From assembly GCF_900109545.1 (NCBI RefSeq), contig NZ_FOAP01000001.1:620001-684000 (forward strand): a stretch of DNA of 64,000 nucleotides. Direction: 5' to 3'. Both the position numbers and the translations under genes were made by a program. Shown piece after piece: positions 7,788-15,675 of the stretch. This DNA is from Stigmatella aurantiaca. Its GTDB lineage: Bacteria > Myxococcota > Myxococcia > Myxococcales > Myxococcaceae. A model generated the notes under the pieces. It was not told the DNA's origin. It ran no database searches and saw only the letters and a program-made list of their open reading frames with translations. Each line of letters begins with the position of its first letter. The stretch's first letter is position 1.

Positions 7788-9824
7788 CTACCGGTCGCCC
7801 GTCCAGTTGTTGCCGCCGCCGTCCTTGAACGAGAACGTCCCGGTGGAGACCTCGTCCTTCAAGAACAGGTTTCCAGAATTTGCCCGGGCGCCGCCGATGC
7901 TCGAGTTCTTGAGGATAATCGAACCCGTGGTGGGCATCCTCCCGCTGAGCGGGCTGGGCGGGGCCTTGTGCGAGTCATTGGCCACCATGCCAACATCGCC
8001 GGACTGCTCCAGGGTGATGTGGACGCCGTCAAACTCGGTGTCCTCGATCCGCTGCCCTTGCGTGGTCTGAACCAGGACCCCGTAGTGAACCGGGTCGATG
8101 ATGTCGACGTCCTTCAACCGGATGCCCTGGAAGCGGATCGGCGAGTACGGCTCGGCCGGGGAGTAGGGGTTGGCGGCGAACAGCCACACCGCGCCCCACT
8201 TCAGCCGCTTCGCCTCGTCTCCATGCACGCCGTCGTCGTCCCACCACATGCGGCCTCCGCAGCGCTCCACCGTCATGTTCTCCACGGTGGTGAGCCCGGC
8301 GAACTCGTGCTGGGGCGCGAACTCGTTGTCCACGGTGATGCCCGGGTAGCGCAGGGTGTCGTAGACCACCGAGTCCTTGATGACGTTGTCGTGGCCGCCG
8401 TAGACCGCGAAGCCGGCGGCCCGCCAGATGAGGCCCGCCGTGCAGCGCTCGATGACGTTGCCCTGGTTGGGGCCCTCGGGCTGCTTGACCCAGGGCGTGC
8501 TGCCAATGGGCGCCTTGTCCCAGGTGATGGCGGACCACATGGCGAAGGCGTCATCGCCGGTGTTTCGCGCCGTGGAGTTCACGATGCGCGAGTTGGTGGT
8601 GCCGTTGCAGAGGTTGATGCCGTCCGCAAGGGTGTTGCGGAACCGGCAGTCCTCCCACAGCAGGTTGTTGCCGCCCTCGACCCAGCCGCCCACGATCATC
8701 CGCTCGATCCAGAGCCGCTTGAAGGACGCGTTGTTGTGCATGTAGCGGTCGAAGGCGCGGCCGATCCCGTCGTAGCTGTCCCACGGCCAGTTGCCGATGG
8801 CCGCCGCCTCCTTGTTGTAGCGGGCCGCCCGGTTGCGCCAGCTTCCGAAGATGGCGAAGTCCTGGAAGGTGATGTTGTCGCCGCTCAGGCGGAACCCGAA
8901 CTCGTAGTTGTAGCCCACCTGCTCGGGAGGAGGCGGCACGAAGCGCGTGTGCCACATGCCGGCGCCCTGAACGGTCAGGCCGGCGGGAACGTAGACCTTG
9001 GGGCGCGCCGGATCCTCGTGCGACATCACGTAATCGCCCGGCGGGAGGAAGATGCCAGGCTTGCCGCCGTTCACGGCGTCCTGAAGGGCCTGCACCACCG
9101 CGGCTTCGGTGCGCTGGCTCACGACGACGTAATCCGCGGGGGTGGGGAGGGGCGTCGGCACGAGCTCCAGGTCCATGAAGTCGAGGGTGACGGGGAGGGT
9201 CGCGGAAGCATCTGGCGAGACGAGCTTCACCACATCGCCCTTGCGGATGGTGGCCTGGCCGTCGGCCGCCAGCAGCACGTGCGCCTCGTCGTAGATGTGG
9301 TGCGCGGAGCTCCAGGGCAGCTGCAGGCCAAAACCCACGTCGTTGGGGCTCGGGGTCTGGGGGAGCTCGTCCACCTGCTGGCGCGGCAGGGCGTTGTGCG
9401 TCTCGGTGTTGTTCGGACCGGTATAGAGCCAGGCGAAGTCCGAGTTCACCGTGAGCGTGGCCACCTTCGCGTCATTCACGTAGACATCCAGGTGGGCCTC
9501 CTTCTCGTCCGGCACGCTGTAGCGCACCACGACGGCGTTGGCCTCCACGCGGCTCGTCCACGTGACGGCGGCGGTGGGTCCATGCAGGGTCACCGCCTTG
9601 CGGCCCGAGGCTTCGCCGGAGAGCGTTCCTTCCAGCCACGGGCCGCTGGTGGTCTGCTCGAGGGTGGCGCCACCGGAGTAATCGCCCGCCTCGGCTTCGT
9701 ACGCGTCCCAGGGGACGGTGGCGCCGCGGGGGACGGGGGAGCCGCTGGGGGGGGCGCTGGGGTCATCGCTGCAAGCCGCGAGCAGAAGGCACACGCAGGC
9801 CGATACGAGGATCGGACGAATCAT
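7788..9824 (-). CDS. Secreted lipoprotein with CBM35-like domain and beta-helix, GH87-like (alpha-1,3-glucanase candidate)
   Basis: This 678-residue protein starts at the ATG at 9824 with a lipoprotein signal (LLAAC, Cys18). Residues about 38-225 look like a CBM35/CBM6-type carbohydrate-binding domain (opening with YEAEAGDYSGGA). Residues about 235-678 form a right-handed beta-helix: an IFLPPGDY start followed by many short strand-turn repeats. The acidic clusters LADGINL (D401) and NTGDDAFAMWS (D424-D425) recall the catalytic Asp residues of GH87 mycodextranase/alpha-1,3-glucanase. That family call is from memory, not a search. The ribosome binding site (AGGAG) is buried in the 3' arm of a perfect 14-bp hairpin. 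The upstream neighbour on the same strand is another beta-helix protein. A role in degrading fungal or bacterial glucan by a predator is inferred. Confidence 0.8.
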   Translation of the reverse strand: MIRPILVSACVCLLLAACSDDPSAPPSGSPVPRGATVPWDAYEAEAGDYSGGATLEQTTSGPWLEGTLSGEASGRKAVTLHGPTAAVTWTSRVEANAVVVRYSVPDEKEAHLDVYVNDAKVATLTVNSDFAWLYTGPNNTETHNALPRQQVDELPQTPSPNDVGFGLQLPWSSAHHIYDEAHVLLAADGQATIRKGDVVKLVSPDASATLPVTLDFMDLELVPTPLPTPADYVVVSQRTEAAVVQALQDAVNGGKPGIFLPPGDYVMSHEDPARPKVYVPAGLTVQGAGMWHTRFVPPPPEQVGYNYEFGFRLSGDNITFQDFAIFGSWRNRAARYNKEAAAIGNWPWDSYDGIGRAFDRYMHNNASFKRLWIERMIVGGWVEGGNNLLWEDCRFRNTLADGINLCNGTTNSRIVNSTARNTGDDAFAMWSAITWDKAPIGSTPWVKQPEGPNQGNVIERCTAGLIWRAAGFAVYGGHDNVIKDSVVYDTLRYPGITVDNEFAPQHEFAGLTTVENMTVERCGGRMWWDDDGVHGDEAKRLKWGAVWLFAANPYSPAEPYSPIRFQGIRLKDVDIIDPVHYGVLVQTTQGQRIEDTEFDGVHITLEQSGDVGMVANDSHKAPPSPLSGRMPTTGSIILKNSSIGGARANSGNLFLKDEVSTGTFSFKDGGGNNWTGDR

Positions 9825-9834
9825 CGTTTGCTGG

Positions 9835-9873
9835 CTCCTATACTTCGAAACAGGAAGTCTCGAAGTATAGGAG
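9835..9873 (-). promoter_or_regulatory. Perfect 14-bp hairpin sequestering the ribosome binding site
   Basis: CTCCTATACTTCGA (9835-9848) and TCGAAGTATAGGAG (9860-9873) are exact complements with an 11-nt loop. The repeat sits in the 59-bp gap between two same-strand genes. In the minus-strand transcript the 3' arm ends in TAGGAG, the likely Shine-Dalgarno sequence, 10 nt before the ATG at 9824. The stem would therefore hide the ribosome binding site of the downstream gene. It has no U-tract, so it is not a standard terminator. Translational control or mRNA processing fits better. Confidence 0.7.
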
Positions 9874-9883
9874 GAGTGCGAAC

Positions 9884-11404
9884 TCAGGAGCAGTCGGATT
9901 CGCGCGCGCCGATGTCCGGCCCCCGGCCACAGTAGGTAGCGCCCACGGCCTGGCCCGCGTCCCGTGCCGGAGACGTGGTGGAGAGCCAGAAGTCCTCGGG
10001 GGCTCCGCTCAGGAACGCGGGGTTCTTGTCCAGGGAGTGCGCGTCCCAGCCGGTGGCCGAGCGCCAGGCGGTGAGGTTCAGGTAGCTGCCGTCCTTGCGC
10101 AACACGGCCGCGCCCTTGAGCGAGGCGTACAGGTTGCCATCGAAGGAGGTGTCCTGGAGGGTGGTGCCCAGCCGCACCGCCGCGCCCGAGCACGCGCCGA
10201 GGATGTTGTTTCGCACCCGCACGCCCTGGCTGGGCCCGCTCACGCCGTTGCCCACGATGAGGCCGTAGGCGGGCATGTTCCACACGGTGTTGTGGTCCAC
10301 CTTCACGTCGATGGCCGTGTCCACGCGGATGCCCGAGCCGTCGTTGCCGTCCGCGTTGTAGCCGTCGAACACGCGGTTGCGCCGCAGCACGATGCGGGTG
10401 GGGGGCGCGCCCTCGCGGATGCCGCCGATCTGGATGCCCCGGCCGTTGCCGCGCACCTCGTTGTCCTCGAGCGTGACGTCGAGCGCGGACAGGTGCACCA
10501 CCACGCCCTCTCCCGCCGACGAGGGGGTGCGGAGGTGGCCCCAGATGCGGTTGCCCCGGAGCGTCACGCGGGTGCACGTCTTGATGTCCACGCCGTTCTC
10601 CCGGTTCTCGTGCAAGTCATTGTCCTCGACGAGCAGGTTGTCGAAGGGCGTGCCCGGCTCGGTGGAGCCGCCCTCGGGCCCCAGGCACTGCACCCCGTCC
10701 CCGGAGTTGTGGTGGATGTCGTTGGCGCGGACGATGACGTTCTTGGAGTTGGTCTGCACACAGACGCCGTGGCTGTCATCATCGCCCGCGCGCCGGAAGT
10801 TGCTGATGCTGTTGCCCTCGATGAGCACGTCATGGGCCTGCTGGGCGACGTAAGCGCCCGCGCCATCGGTGCCGTTCTTGAGCGTGCTGGCGCGCAGGAT
10901 GCCGTGGTGCGCGCCCACGCCGCGCCAGATGGCCGCGAAGGCCTTGTCTCCCGCCGCGTCGAGGGTGAGCCCCTCGACGTGCCAGTACGCCCCGCGCACG
11001 TCCAGCAGGGCCGTGCGGCTGCCCGTGCCGCCCTTGAAGATGGGGCTGGCGCCCGGCGCGGCCTTGAGCGTGAGGGGGGCGCTGGCCGAGCCGCCCTTCT
11101 CCTCGAGCCGCAGCCGCTCGGAGTAGGTGCCGGACTTGAGGAAGATGGCCTCACCCGGCTTCACCTGCGACAGCGCCTTGGCCACGGTCCGGAATGGGGC
11201 CACCTCCGTGCCCGCGGCGGTGTCCTGGCCCGAAGGGGAGACCCAGAGGATGCGGGAGAATGTCGGCGTGGCCGCGACGGCGGACCAGGCGTGTTCCGGG
11301 GCGAAGTGCTGCTCATCGGCGGCAGCAAGAACACCGGCCGAGGAAACCAAGACACCCACCAGGGCCATGGGCGAAATGGCCTTCAGCAAAGGACTCCGAC
11401 GCAT
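9884..11404 (-). CDS. Secreted right-handed beta-helix protein (pectate-lyase-like fold)
   Basis: This exported protein of 506 residues has a Sec signal peptide (hydrophobic run to about residue 28, ending LAAAD). After a short linker it enters a DUF1565-like opening (LWVSPSGQDTAAGT...PFRTVAKAL, GEAIFLKSGTY). About ten parallel beta-helix coils follow, rich in G-N-x-I/V and N-x-I-H turns. It ends in a Cys-containing tail (YCGRGPDIGARESDC) common to polysaccharide-lyase-like proteins of the PL9 type. A catalytic residue cannot be assigned by eye, so it may be a lyase, an epimerase or a glycan-binding protein. I chose the ATG at 11404 over a GTG at 11410 because AAGGAG then has normal spacing. 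It lies upstream of the GH87-like gene in the same direction. Confidence 0.85.
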   Translation of the reverse strand: MRRSPLLKAISPMALVGVLVSSAGVLAAADEQHFAPEHAWSAVAATPTFSRILWVSPSGQDTAAGTEVAPFRTVAKALSQVKPGEAIFLKSGTYSERLRLEEKGGSASAPLTLKAAPGASPIFKGGTGSRTALLDVRGAYWHVEGLTLDAAGDKAFAAIWRGVGAHHGILRASTLKNGTDGAGAYVAQQAHDVLIEGNSISNFRRAGDDDSHGVCVQTNSKNVIVRANDIHHNSGDGVQCLGPEGGSTEPGTPFDNLLVEDNDLHENRENGVDIKTCTRVTLRGNRIWGHLRTPSSAGEGVVVHLSALDVTLEDNEVRGNGRGIQIGGIREGAPPTRIVLRRNRVFDGYNADGNDGSGIRVDTAIDVKVDHNTVWNMPAYGLIVGNGVSGPSQGVRVRNNILGACSGAAVRLGTTLQDTSFDGNLYASLKGAAVLRKDGSYLNLTAWRSATGWDAHSLDKNPAFLSGAPEDFWLSTTSPARDAGQAVGATYCGRGPDIGARESDCS

Positions 11405-11405
11405 C

Positions 11406-11420
11406 CACACTCCTTGTGTG
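11406..11420 (-). promoter_or_regulatory. Small stem with the ribosome binding site in its loop
   Basis: CACAC (11406-11410) and GTGTG (11416-11420) pair perfectly. On the minus strand the 5-nt loop is AAGGA, the Shine-Dalgarno core of the gene starting at 11404. The stem is short and may be chance, but the position is precise. Confidence 0.3.
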
Positions 11421-11580
11421 AGCCCCGCTTGGGGCGGGGGACAGGGGATGGGGCGCCGGACAGTTGGTTGGCGGAGATCATTCCTCCTGCCCGCCGCTTC
11501 GGCCGCCTGGCCGTTCGCAACAGGAGCGAGCAGGACATATGATTTCAGAGGCTTGGCGGAAGCTTGCGGCTCTGCACAGA

Positions 11581-11616
11581 CGGCAGCAGGGAGGGGCCTT
11601 GGCCCCTCGGCCGCCG
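11581..11616 (-). terminator. Hairpin downstream of the Cys-rich lipoprotein gene
   Basis: The core GAGGGGCC-TT-GGCCCCTC (11591-11608) is an exact palindrome. Outer arms CGGC...GCCG extend the stem to 11581-11616 with a few mismatches. It lies 14 bp past the stop of the minus-strand gene ending at 11630. No clear T-run follows in the minus direction, so it is a probable but imperfect terminator. Confidence 0.4.
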
Positions 11617-11629
11617 TCCAGAAGGCGCT

Positions 11630-12193
11630 TTACGGGCAGTACTCCATGTCCGAGCGGCACACCCCGTCGCCGCAGCGGCACGATCTGCCGCCGGGGCAGT
11701 TGTTACAGGGATCGTACGGGTCCGGGTCCGGCGGGGGGCACGCCCAGTACACGTACTTGCCGACCGTCCTGCTGGGGGTGGACCCGCAGGTGGTCCGGTT
11801 GCCATTGCTGTCGATGACCATGGGCCACGCATTCACCTGGAAGTAATGCGTGCCGCAGGGGATCCCCATGGTGCTGAAATACCAGGCGCCCGCGTTGCCG
11901 GGGCGCTCGTCGAAGGCGTACCGGATGCCATCGACGTAGTAGTCCAACCGCACCGCGTTGGAGAACTGGGACACCGCCCAGTAGCCCACGCCCGAGACCT
12001 CGTTCACGTACATGGTGGCGTCCGAGAGGGTCAGACTGCTGACGCTCAGGCCCGCGCACAGGGACGATTCTTGAGTGCCCAGGGACTCCTCGGCCGAAGC
12101 CGCGTCTGCTTCGAGGTGAGTGCCACCACAGGCCATGAGCAGCGCTCCGGACATCAATGCCCAGAGCGAAGTGCAGATCGATTTTCGAAGCAT
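11630..12193 (-). CDS. Cys-rich secreted lipoprotein of unknown function
   Basis: This protein of 187 residues has a lipoprotein signal ending MSGALLMAC (Cys22). The middle part (about 45-150) looks like one compact beta domain with motifs such as VNEVSGVGYWAVSQF and LDYYVDGIRYAFDE. The C-terminus carries a small Pro/Cys-rich tail with six cysteines between CNNC and the final YCP, as seen in many myxobacterial surface lipoproteins. It has a strong sigma-70-like promoter (12225-12252) and an AAAGGAA ribosome binding site. That fits a well-expressed single-gene unit. It lies between the beta-helix genes and a divergent methyltransferase. I do not recognise the domain. Confidence 0.85.
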   Translation of the reverse strand: MLRKSICTSLWALMSGALLMACGGTHLEADAASAEESLGTQESSLCAGLSVSSLTLSDATMYVNEVSGVGYWAVSQFSNAVRLDYYVDGIRYAFDERPGNAGAWYFSTMGIPCGTHYFQVNAWPMVIDSNGNRTTCGSTPSRTVGKYVYWACPPPDPDPYDPCNNCPGGRSCRCGDGVCRSDMEYCP

Positions 12194-12224
12194 TTCAGTT
12201 CCTTTGCGAGTTCAGCGGAGAACA

Positions 12225-12252
12225 ATTATAGACTGTTTTTCCGGTATTTCAA
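12225..12252 (-). promoter_or_regulatory. Sigma-70-like promoter for the Cys-rich lipoprotein gene
   Basis: On the minus strand, TTGAAA (complement of 12247-12252) is followed after exactly 16 bp by a perfect TATAAT (complement of 12225-12230). The start codon lies 31 bp downstream of the -10 box, giving a leader of about 25 nt. The AT-rich stretch stands out against the GC-rich surroundings. It is the best consensus promoter I found in the window. Confidence 0.75.
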
Positions 12253-12300
12253 GATTGGCATTTGGCCTGCGTATGCCGGATTTCTGGATAGGGTGAGGGC

Positions 12301-13299
12301 ATGCCGCGCCCCCCCGTGTCCGCTGAACGCCCGCGCCGTTTCCATGCTGAGCCGCTGGTCCACATCCTGCGCTACCTGGAGACGGCGCTGGGTTCGGGCC
12401 CCGTGTCCATCGAGGTGCCGGACCCGGACCTGGGGCCGGGGCGCTACGCCGGAGAGCGGGTGGGGCCCGAGGGCGGTTGGGTTCACCGGCCGCTGCGGAA
12501 TTGGTGTGATTTGGCCGAAGGGTTGTCCTGCCGTCTGCGCACACCCCGCGCGGCCGGGGACACGCACGTGGTGCTCACCTTCGAGCCCCTGGGGGCCGAG
12601 GCGCCGTGGCACGCGGGCAGCGGGGAGGCCGCGCGCTCGGGGCCTCCCGAGGAACGGTATGGCGCCGCATCCGCCTTCGCCCGGGTGCGGAAGTTCGAGG
12701 ACGCGGGCTTCCTGCTGCCGTGGCGGGAGGCGGCGGGCCGGCTGAGATTGCCTCCGGGGGCGCGGGTGCTGGACCTGGGGGTCAACCGGGGGGATGAGCT
12801 GGCCGCGTTCGAGTGGGCGACGGGGGCACAAGCGGTCCGCTTCGTTGGCGTGGACCACAGTGCCAGCGCGCTTGCCGAGGCCCGGGGGGCCTTTCCGGAC
12901 GCGCGCCATTCGTTCGTGCAGGCGGACTTGAATGCGCTCCCGGCGGGGTTGGGCCGCTTCGATGCGGTGGTGTCCGTGGGCACACTGCAAAGCCCGGGCG
13001 TGGACGACCGGGCCCTGTTGCGAAGGCTCGTGCAGGAGCACCTGGAACCCCGGGCCGCGATGGTGCTGGGCTTTCCCAACTCCCGCTTCCGGGATGGAGA
13101 GGCCCTGTATGGCGCGCGCGTGCGCAACCTGACCGAGCCGGACCTGTCGCTGCTGGTGAAGGATCTGTCCTTCTACCGCCGCTACCTGCACCAGCACGGC
13201 TTCCGCACGTTCCTGGGCGGAAAGTACGACCTGCTCCTCACGGCGGTCCGCGGACAGCCGTCAGATGCCCGGGACGAGGCGGAGCCGCCCCAGGACTGA
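12301..13299 (+). CDS. Class I SAM-dependent methyltransferase
   Basis: The protein has 332 residues. The N-terminal third (about 1-120) has no recognised motif. From about 145 it is a Rossmann methyltransferase: motif I VLDLGVNRGDE (156-166), an acidic residue ending the second strand in FVGVDHS, then FDAVVSVGTLQS. It resembles methyltransferases that modify small molecules or lipids, but the substrate cannot be read. It is transcribed divergently from the Cys-rich lipoprotein, sharing a roughly 107-bp AT-richer intergenic region. The start at ATG 12301 is preceded by GGGTGAGGG. The C-terminal 15 residues are acidic and probably disordered. Confidence 0.85.
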   Translation: MPRPPVSAERPRRFHAEPLVHILRYLETALGSGPVSIEVPDPDLGPGRYAGERVGPEGGWVHRPLRNWCDLAEGLSCRLRTPRAAGDTHVVLTFEPLGAEAPWHAGSGEAARSGPPEERYGAASAFARVRKFEDAGFLLPWREAAGRLRLPPGARVLDLGVNRGDELAAFEWATGAQAVRFVGVDHSASALAEARGAFPDARHSFVQADLNALPAGLGRFDAVVSVGTLQSPGVDDRALLRRLVQEHLEPRAAMVLGFPNSRFRDGEALYGARVRNLTEPDLSLLVKDLSFYRRYLHQHGFRTFLGGKYDLLLTAVRGQPSDARDEAEPPQD

Positions 13300-13303
13300 G
13301 GGT

Positions 13304-13660
13304 TCACGCACGGGGCTCGTCTTCGAAGCGCATCGTGCCGTCCGGCGCCACGGAACAGGCCCGGACGGCGGTCACGGCGGAGATGGCCAGGGGCGCATAG
13401 AGGTGCGGGAACAGATCGCCGCCGCGAGATGGCTCCCAGCGCAGGGCGTCGCCCAGGCCTTCGAGCGGGACCGTCAGCAGGAGAAGGTTGCCGCGGCCGG
13501 CGTAGTGGCGCCGAGCGGTCTCGGCCAGTTGAAGGGCGGTCGACATGTGGATGTAGCCATCGGCCCGGTCCACCGCCGAGCCGGTGTAGACGCCCTGGGC
13601 CCGGGCGGCCTCCCATTCGCTGGCGTCAACGAGTTTGAAGGCTTCGGTGGGCCGGGTCAT
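13304..13660 (-). CDS. DUF952 family protein
   Basis: This protein of 118 residues matches the small DUF952 family along its full length. It opens FKLVDASEWEAA, has the typical GYIHMSTALQL segment and an LLLLTVPLEGL strand, and closes with FPHLYAPL. The family is widespread and sometimes linked to glutathione-related or detoxification genes, but its biochemical role is not established. I chose the ATG at 13660 because the conserved domain starts a few residues later. An ATG at 13690 would add an unconserved leader. It converges on the methyltransferase with a 4-bp gap. Confidence 0.8.
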   Translation of the reverse strand: MTRPTEAFKLVDASEWEAARAQGVYTGSAVDRADGYIHMSTALQLAETARRHYAGRGNLLLLTVPLEGLGDALRWEPSRGGDLFPHLYAPLAISAVTAVRACSVAPDGTMRFEDEPRA

Positions 13661-13852
13661 GTGCCGGCCCTCCGTGCGGGGAAGAGGCATTCGTGCATCC
13701 GGTCACCCTACTGGACAAGGTGGTTCATTGGACTTGGGTCCAGGGTGCCGGCATGTCTGGCGGCACGCCGCACAGGCGGATTCTCCGGCCGTCTGTGCAT
13801 TGAGTGTCCGATACCTACCATGAGGGAGTTCCAACCATCGGGAGAACACGTG

Positions 13853-14494
13853 ATGAGAGACTTCAAGGCGGCGGTCGTTGGCTCGTTGGCGGCGGCACTT
13901 CTCTGGGCTCCGGTTTCCCTGGCCCAGTCCACGTCATCTACCTCGACCGCAACGGGGGGCACGGACACGGCTCAATCCGGGAGCGTGACGGGCACTTCCG
14001 GGCAGGGCGGCTCAGGCTCCGCGGGGGATTTCGGGAGCTCGGGAACGGATGTGGGGGCCAGCGACTCGGGCGTGATGGGAACGGGCGGTTCGGGCAGTGC
14101 CGGGAGCGTGGACGGCCAGGACAGCACGGGGACCGGGAATAACAGCGTGGGCACCGGCGGCAGCAGCACGGGCACGGGAGGGAGCGACCTGGGGAGCACC
14201 GGCACGGGTGGCACTGGAACGGGCAGCGACCTGGGCAACACCGGCACGGGTGGGGCTGGAACGGGCACCGGCCTGGACAGCACGGGCAGCGACCTGGGCA
14301 ACACCGGCACGGGAGATGACCTGGGCGGCACCGGCGGGGCCGGCACGACTGGCACGGGCACCGGCGGCGATCTGGGGAGCACCGGCACGGAGGGCGACCT
14401 GAGCGGCACCGGGACGGGCTCGAACACCGCCACGGATCCTGGCACGGGAAGCGGGACCAGCACGGGGAACCTGGGCGGCAGCACGGGCCGCTAG
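13853..14494 (+). CDS. Exported Gly/Thr/Ser low-complexity repeat protein
   Basis: The protein is 213 residues. It starts at the ATG at 13853 (GGGAGAAC upstream) with a Sec signal peptide (MRDFKAAVVGSLAAALLWA, cleavage near SLA-Q). All the rest is low complexity: Gly, Thr, Ser and Asp, with recurring units such as DLG-x-TGTG, GTGTG and GGTGTG. There is no Cys, hardly any aromatic residue and no predicted globular domain. The underlying DNA is itself repetitive (ggcacgggtgg-type units), so unequal recombination could change its length. Similar myxobacterial proteins are usually hypothetical. A structural or matrix role is plausible, but nothing proves it. It stands alone between convergent or unrelated genes. 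Confidence 0.75.
   Translation: MRDFKAAVVGSLAAALLWAPVSLAQSTSSTSTATGGTDTAQSGSVTGTSGQGGSGSAGDFGSSGTDVGASDSGVMGTGGSGSAGSVDGQDSTGTGNNSVGTGGSSTGTGGSDLGSTGTGGTGTGSDLGNTGTGGAGTGTGLDSTGSDLGNTGTGDDLGGTGGAGTTGTGTGGDLGSTGTEGDLSGTGTGSNTATDPGTGSGTSTGNLGGSTGR
13970..14490 (+). repeat. Low-complexity GGC/ACC-rich repeat tract inside the Gly/Thr-rich protein gene
   Basis: Short imperfect units around ggcacgggtgg and gacctgggcagcaccggcacg recur through about 500 bp. All six frames appear open because of the composition, including an antisense frame reading Pro-Val repeats. The frame supported by a signal peptide and start site is the plus-strand one. Confidence 0.7.
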
Positions 14495-14513
14495 GGTTGA
14501 AGCATGCGCCCAC

Positions 14514-14532
14514 CCCGGGCCGCTGACCCGGG
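14514..14532. terminator. Hairpin between convergent genes
   Basis: CCCGGG (14514-14519) pairs with CCCGGG (14527-14532) over a 7-nt loop. It lies in the 44-bp gap where the repeat-protein gene and the metallophosphoesterase gene converge. No T-runs are present, so its termination strength is uncertain in either direction. Confidence 0.35.
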
Positions 14533-14538
14533 CGCGGC

Positions 14539-15627
14539 TCAGGCCCGGCGCAACGTGATGACCGCGAGCTCCGCCGGCGCGCCCAGCCGCGCCGGGGGGC
14601 CCGTGGTTCCAGCCCCCCGGTTCACATAGAGCCAGGAGCGGCCTTGCCGGTACAACCCCGCCGTCCACCGGGAGACGAACCGCGCCAGCGAGAGGCGGCG
14701 GACACCCGGCACCCCAAGCTGTCCTCCGTGCGTATGGCCCGAGAGCGTCAGCTCCACCGCGCGGGCCTGCGCCTGGGGAAAGAGGTTGGGATCGTGCGCG
14801 AGCAGCACGGCGGGGACGCCCTCGGGCCGGTTCGCGAGCGCGCGCGCCACGTCGTCGCGCGAGGTCCATGTATCGTCGACACCCGCGACATACAGGCGGG
14901 CACCCTCCCGGTTTACCACCACCCCCCGATTGCGGAGGACAGACACGCCCCGCTTCTCAAGCTCCCGGACGAGGTGCTCGCCGTCGGTGAAATAGTCATG
15001 GTTGCCCATGCAGGCAAAGGCGCCATCCTTCGCACGCAGACCGCCCAGGGCCCGCGCGACTGCCTCGACATGGGAGGCGCCTTGGGTAATCAGGTCGCCG
15101 GTGACGGTGACCAGATCCAAATCCAGTGCATTGAGACGTGCGACCCAGGAAGAGACCCGGGCCTCGGGCGCGTGGGGGCCACAATGCACGTCTGAGATTT
15201 GACCAATGCGATAGCCTTCCAGCTCGGGCGCTAATCCCTCAATGCGAACCACGTGCTTGCGAAGCCTGGGCGCCCCGAGGACCGTGTCAACGCCCAAGGC
15301 CAGGGAGAGGGCTCCAGCGAGCCCCCAGGCCACGCCCCAGGAGACCCCCAGGTGGACCGCCAGGGCGGCGGGACCCATGAGCACGTCGAACACCAGGCAG
15401 GCGGCCCACCAGCCGAGCGCCAGGTAGGTGGACAGGGCAGGGGCCGTGGTGTGCCAGGGGCTCCGCAGCTGGCGCAGGTAGGGCCGCGAGATCAACAGCG
15501 CGGCCACCGCGGGCAAGGGCGTGCGTGTGAGCCAACAGAGCCAGAGCACCGTGGGAAGCTGGACGACGGTGGCCAGGAGGGCCGCCAGCAGCTGAAAGCG
15601 GTTTCGGAGGCGGGTTCGGCCGGACAT
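14539..15627 (-). CDS. Membrane-anchored metallophosphoesterase (YkuE/YaeI family)
   Basis: This protein of 362 residues has about four hydrophobic segments in its first 125 residues. A calcineurin-like phosphoesterase domain facing one side of the membrane follows. All five metal motifs are present: ISDVHCG, VTGDLI, GNHDYF, LLAHDPN and LSGHTHGGQ. The family includes YkuE- and YaeI-type phosphodiesterases linked to membrane lipid or UDP-linked substrates. The exact substrate is not readable. The ATG at 15627 is the first in frame and precedes the first membrane segment. The gene stands alone, with an AT-richer gap upstream. Confidence 0.92.
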   Translation of the reverse strand: MSGRTRLRNRFQLLAALLATVVQLPTVLWLCWLTRTPLPAVAALLISRPYLRQLRSPWHTTAPALSTYLALGWWAACLVFDVLMGPAALAVHLGVSWGVAWGLAGALSLALGVDTVLGAPRLRKHVVRIEGLAPELEGYRIGQISDVHCGPHAPEARVSSWVARLNALDLDLVTVTGDLITQGASHVEAVARALGGLRAKDGAFACMGNHDYFTDGEHLVRELEKRGVSVLRNRGVVVNREGARLYVAGVDDTWTSRDDVARALANRPEGVPAVLLAHDPNLFPQAQARAVELTLSGHTHGGQLGVPGVRRLSLARFVSRWTAGLYRQGRSWLYVNRGAGTTGPPARLGAPAELAVITLRRA

Positions 15628-15675
15628 GGAGTCCGTTATTTAACCGGCTTGGGCCCCGCCCGCTGGGGCCTGGGC

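Noticed and set aside
9936-11542. Plus-strand open frame of about 500 codons opposite the pectate-lyase-like gene.
   Set aside because: It mirrors the beta-helix gene in antisense; no motif, and the minus-strand gene has a signal peptide, ribosome binding site and domain pattern.
13972-14484. Minus-strand frame reading Pro-Val-Leu repeats across the Gly/Thr-rich gene.
   Set aside because: It is the antisense of a repetitive GC tract. The plus-strand frame has a start, ribosome binding site and signal peptide.
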